Source: an uncultured Lachnospiraceae bacterium | GTDB lineage: Bacteria > Bacillota > Clostridia > Lachnospirales > Lachnospiraceae | Reading direction: 5' to 3' | Length of the DNA: 64,000 nt | NCBI GenBank assembly: GCA_946491665.1 | Contig: CAMLYL010000001.1 | Span: forward strand, 48,267 to 112,266 | Shown: positions 61,792 through 64,000 of the stretch, piece after piece | Numbering within the stretch: position 1 is the stretch's first letter | How the letters are laid out: every line of letters begins with the position of its first letter | Made by a program: the position numbers and the translations under genes | The notes under the pieces: model-generated | Told to the model about the DNA's origin: nothing | Databases searched by the model: none | The model's input: the letters and a program-made list of their open reading frames with translations, nothing else

Positions 61792-62661
61792 ATGCACTAT
61801 GAGGGAATGATCTACCGTCCTCCCAGTGAGGCTTACAGTCTGATTCTGCAGGTAACCGCAGGATGCGCCCACAATAAATGCACCTTCTGCGGTATGTACA
61901 AAGACAAGCAGTTTCATCTGAAATCTCTGCAAACCATCGAAGAGGATCTGCAGGAAGCCCGGCATTTCTACGGCAGCCGGGTGGATCGGATTTTTCTTGC
62001 CGACGGCGATGCCCTGGTTCTTTCCACGGAAAAACTGATGAAAATTCTGACACTGTGCCGGAAATATTTTCCGGACGTAAAGCGAATCGCCTCATATGGC
62101 CGGGCGGGAGATATTCTGCGAAAAACAGACCGGGATCTGGCTGTACTGAGGGAAATGGGGCTGGGCATTGTGTACCTGGGAGCAGAATCCGGCAGCGAGA
62201 CCATTTTAAAGCACATCCGGAAAAACGTTACAACGGAAGAACTGATTCAGGCTGCCTGGAAACTGGAAACTGCCCGGATCGCCTCCAGTGTCACATTAAT
62301 TTCCGGCCTGGGCGGCCAGGAATTTCTGGAAGAACATGCTCTGAAATCCGCCGACCTGATCTCGGTCATGAAGCCGGATTATCTGGGATTTCTGACGCTG
62401 ATGCTGGAACCCGGAACTCCCATGAAAGAGGAGGTCGCATCCGGACAGATGAAACTTCTGACGCCGCCGCAGGTCGTAGAGGAAATGGAGCTGTTCCTGC
62501 AGCATGTGGATTCTGACGGAACCGTATTCCGCTCGAATCACGCCTCTAATTACATTTCCCTGCGGGGAACCCTGAACAAAGATATTCCCCTTATGCTCAG
62601 TCAGCTGCGGCGGGCAAAAGAAAATGACATATTCCGGACAGAAATAATGCGGAGGCTGTAA
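61792..62661 (+). CDS. Radical SAM protein with CX4CX2C cluster motif
   Basis: 289 residues from ATG at 61792 (AGAGGAA upstream). The 4Fe-4S motif is GCAHNKCTFCGMYKDKQF, with four rather than three residues between the first two Cys, a known variant in this COG1032-like group. A partial TIM barrel follows: RIFLADGDALVLSTEKLMKI, IASYGRAGDIL, GLGIVYLGAESGSETILKHI and LTLMLEPGTP. The reaction is unknown. Monocistronic, with a terminator overlapping the stop codon. Cytoplasmic and oxygen-sensitive by nature. Confidence 0.88.
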   Translation: MHYEGMIYRPPSEAYSLILQVTAGCAHNKCTFCGMYKDKQFHLKSLQTIEEDLQEARHFYGSRVDRIFLADGDALVLSTEKLMKILTLCRKYFPDVKRIASYGRAGDILRKTDRDLAVLREMGLGIVYLGAESGSETILKHIRKNVTTEELIQAAWKLETARIASSVTLISGLGGQEFLEEHALKSADLISVMKPDYLGFLTLMLEPGTPMKEEVASGQMKLLTPPQVVEEMELFLQHVDSDGTVFRSNHASNYISLRGTLNKDIPLMLSQLRRAKENDIFRTEIMRRL

Positions 62662-62677
62662 GCCTCCGCATATATTT
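62648..62677. terminator. Terminator after the radical SAM gene
   Basis: TGCGGAGGCT GTA AGCCTCCGCA followed by TATATTTTT. The stem includes the last codons and stop of the radical SAM gene. It lies just past the stop of the convergent gene at 62682 and may serve it weakly too. Confidence 0.8.
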
Positions 62678-62681
62678 TTCC

Positions 62682-64000
62682 CTATCTGCAGGACAGAATC
62701 TCTTTTTCATGGTAGGAAATCGTCACCTGATCTCCCGGATTCAGAAGCAGCATTTCCTCATGATCCGCGGCCTTTGCCCGGTAAATCTCCTGAGCGTCCG
62801 TAATCAGATACAGATACGTGTTGCCGTCTATATCAATATATTTGATATCCGCAATTACCACCGTGCTTTCCCCGGTAGGTTCCAGAGCCTCCTCCTGTTC
62901 CGGAGGTCTATCTGTGTCATCTGCTTCTGCTCCGTCTCCGCTTCCGCCGGAGCTTCCGATCAGCTCACGGTACTGCTCAATACACTCCTCCTGCCCCGGA
63001 GCTGTGGCCACCAGATTGTACTGCTCCACATTGACTGCCGCGTACAGCTTTACCAGACCGCTGTCATCTTTCAGCACCATAATATAAGTGGGTTCTCCAT
63101 CCACATTAATCAGAGATGGGAAGCTGGCCTGATATCCGGTTTCCTGCACTTCTCCTTCGGCTGCCGCCATGGCGGATTTTTCATCTGCTCCGGCAATTTC
63201 ATAATAGTGAGTCTCACCAGTCCTCTCATTTCCGAGAATAAAACCGATATTGGAACTGTCACCATTCACAGATGTGATACCCGTGTAAATCCAGATATCC
63301 CCGTCTTTGGAAACATATCCGTAATCGGCAGCCGGCACATTATCCTCGCCTTCCTCCTCTTCTTCATCGGAAGAATTGTAGGTAGTTACCCGCTTACAGC
63401 CTTTCTTGCCAAAAATACTGTTAATAAAACCGTTCTCCAGGGTTCCATGCCAGTTGTACTGAGCGCAGATCAGATCCCCGTCATAAACCACATCCACCCA
63501 GATGGGAACCTCCGCCAGATCATAATACTGAATATCGCCATTTACCGGATTCAGAATCACAGCGCCTTTTACTGTATTTCCGCCAAACAGAGATATGGTT
63601 TTTTCATAAACACTGGCGATATAAAAAGGATTTCCCTCCTCATCAATCTCAAAGTGAAGATTTCCCAAAATCTCTGTCGGGAAATGCTTCCAGATATATC
63701 TTCCCGCATCCTGCCGCAGATACGCGGACGGCACATAAATCATCCCTTCGCTGCACTCCTGATAGGATGCCGACATGGAAACCGGGTCTACCGAAACGTA
63801 TCCCGGAACGCCGTTCCCGCGATTATTTCTCCACTTGAAAAACCCGGCATAATCAAGAGCCGCCACCTTCAGGGGTCTGCCCTCTGAGTCGATCTGTATA
63901 TAATCACTGGATACGTTGTACTGGCTGACTACGCCGGAAAGAGATCCGATTTCCCGGTCCCCCAGCATCTGCGCCGACTGAGTATCCATCAATGCAATGG
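62682..64000 (-). CDS. Large conserved protein, C-terminal part (5' end outside the window)
   Basis: The frame is open to the window edge, so at least 439 residues of a longer protein are visible. Recurrent beta-rich stretches (VSSDYIQIDSEGRPLKVAAL, FKWRNNRGNGVPGYVSVDP, FEIDEEGNPFYIASVYEKTI, VILNPVNGDIQYYDLAEVPI, WVDVVYDGDLICAQYNWHG) recall PepSY/propeller-like proteins annotated as Tat-pathway or CvpA-type membrane proteins in Lachnospiraceae. An acidic run (SSDEEEEEGEDN) interrupts the middle. The C-terminal small OB-like domain (IADIKYIDIDGNTYLYLITD) follows a Gly/Pro-rich linker. Function unknown; N-terminal membrane helices are expected but not seen. Confidence 0.75.
   Translation of the reverse strand, partial: IALMDTQSAQMLGDREIGSLSGVVSQYNVSSDYIQIDSEGRPLKVAALDYAGFFKWRNNRGNGVPGYVSVDPVSMSASYQECSEGMIYVPSAYLRQDAGRYIWKHFPTEILGNLHFEIDEEGNPFYIASVYEKTISLFGGNTVKGAVILNPVNGDIQYYDLAEVPIWVDVVYDGDLICAQYNWHGTLENGFINSIFGKKGCKRVTTYNSSDEEEEEGEDNVPAADYGYVSKDGDIWIYTGITSVNGDSSNIGFILGNERTGETHYYEIAGADEKSAMAAAEGEVQETGYQASFPSLINVDGEPTYIMVLKDDSGLVKLYAAVNVEQYNLVATAPGQEECIEQYRELIGSSGGSGDGAEADDTDRPPEQEEALEPTGESTVVIADIKYIDIDGNTYLYLITDAQEIYRAKAADHEEMLLLNPGDQVTISYHEKEILSCR

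Overview
The window looks like a chromosomal segment of a spore-forming gut Lachnospiraceae (Clostridia). Supporting features are SpoVAD/SpoVAE with a sigma-G type promoter, the DapA/DapL lysine route, a non-discriminating archaeal-type AspRS in an operon with GatCAB under a T-box, a eukaryotic-type HisA, an ANTAR gene behind glnA, and a FeoA-FeoA-FeoB cluster. The most telling gene is a bacterial chalcone isomerase (21294-22145) that I recognise as the Eubacterium ramulus type. With the phloretin hydrolase (PhlG-fold) gene at 1404-2219 it marks a flavonoid-degrading relative of E. ramulus. The species is not resolved.

Layout. 1-2.3 kb: a minus-strand phloretin-hydrolase operon (phy, carboxymuconolactone-decarboxylase-like, cupin, then the first codons of a molybdopterin oxidoreductase) behind a strong promoter with a palindromic operator. 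2.5-3.3 kb: gene debris and an IS605-like hairpin element. 3.3-12.7 kb: housekeeping genes (dapA under a lysine riboswitch, a corrinoid adenosyltransferase, a two-OB-fold SSB, typA, dapL, glnA-ANTAR, hisA). 13-20 kb: guaB, a beta-helix surface protein, a lipoprotein and spoVAD-spoVAE. 19.6-21.1 kb: DUF2325-DUF3793-flavodoxin with an iron-box-like promoter. 21.3-22.5 kb: chalcone isomerase with a long structured leader. 22.8-26.6 kb: a Lon-like AAA ATPase without protease, PncC/CinA, and CsoR-MATE. 26.7-33.3 kb: a thiamine salvage operon (thiM-thiE-HAD-thiD) and carB.

33.4-40.4 kb reads as an accessory island: a decayed AAA-ATPase/DUF1703 gene, a stray HTH fragment, HxlR regulator, MFS transporter and CocE-like hydrolase, a broken hipBA module and an HTH-Fic pair. 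40.6-46.4 kb: the tRNA-dependent asparagine operon aspS-[GNAT-gatC]-gatA-gatB under a T-box, with GatC fused to an acetyltransferase. 46.4-51.3 kb: a 1537-residue cell-surface GH43 protein behind a LacI-type operator. 51.7-64 kb: ridA, an LTA-synthase-like enzyme, uridine phosphorylase, HMA protein, feo operon, MFS transporter, moaC, a radical SAM protein and a truncated surface-type protein.

Links between parts. CHI converts flavanones to chalcones and Phy cleaves phloretin to phloroglucinol plus a phenylpropionate; the enoate reductase needed between them is not in this window. The feo promoter and the flavodoxin-cluster promoter share an unusual architecture (TTGACA, 17 bp, TAAACT, with overlapping GGTTA/TAAAC half-sites), suggesting one metal-responsive regulon. 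I saw no CRISPR array, tRNA or rRNA gene, or complete transposase. Start codons were chosen from visible Shine-Dalgarno sequences, and several differ from the longest possible frame.
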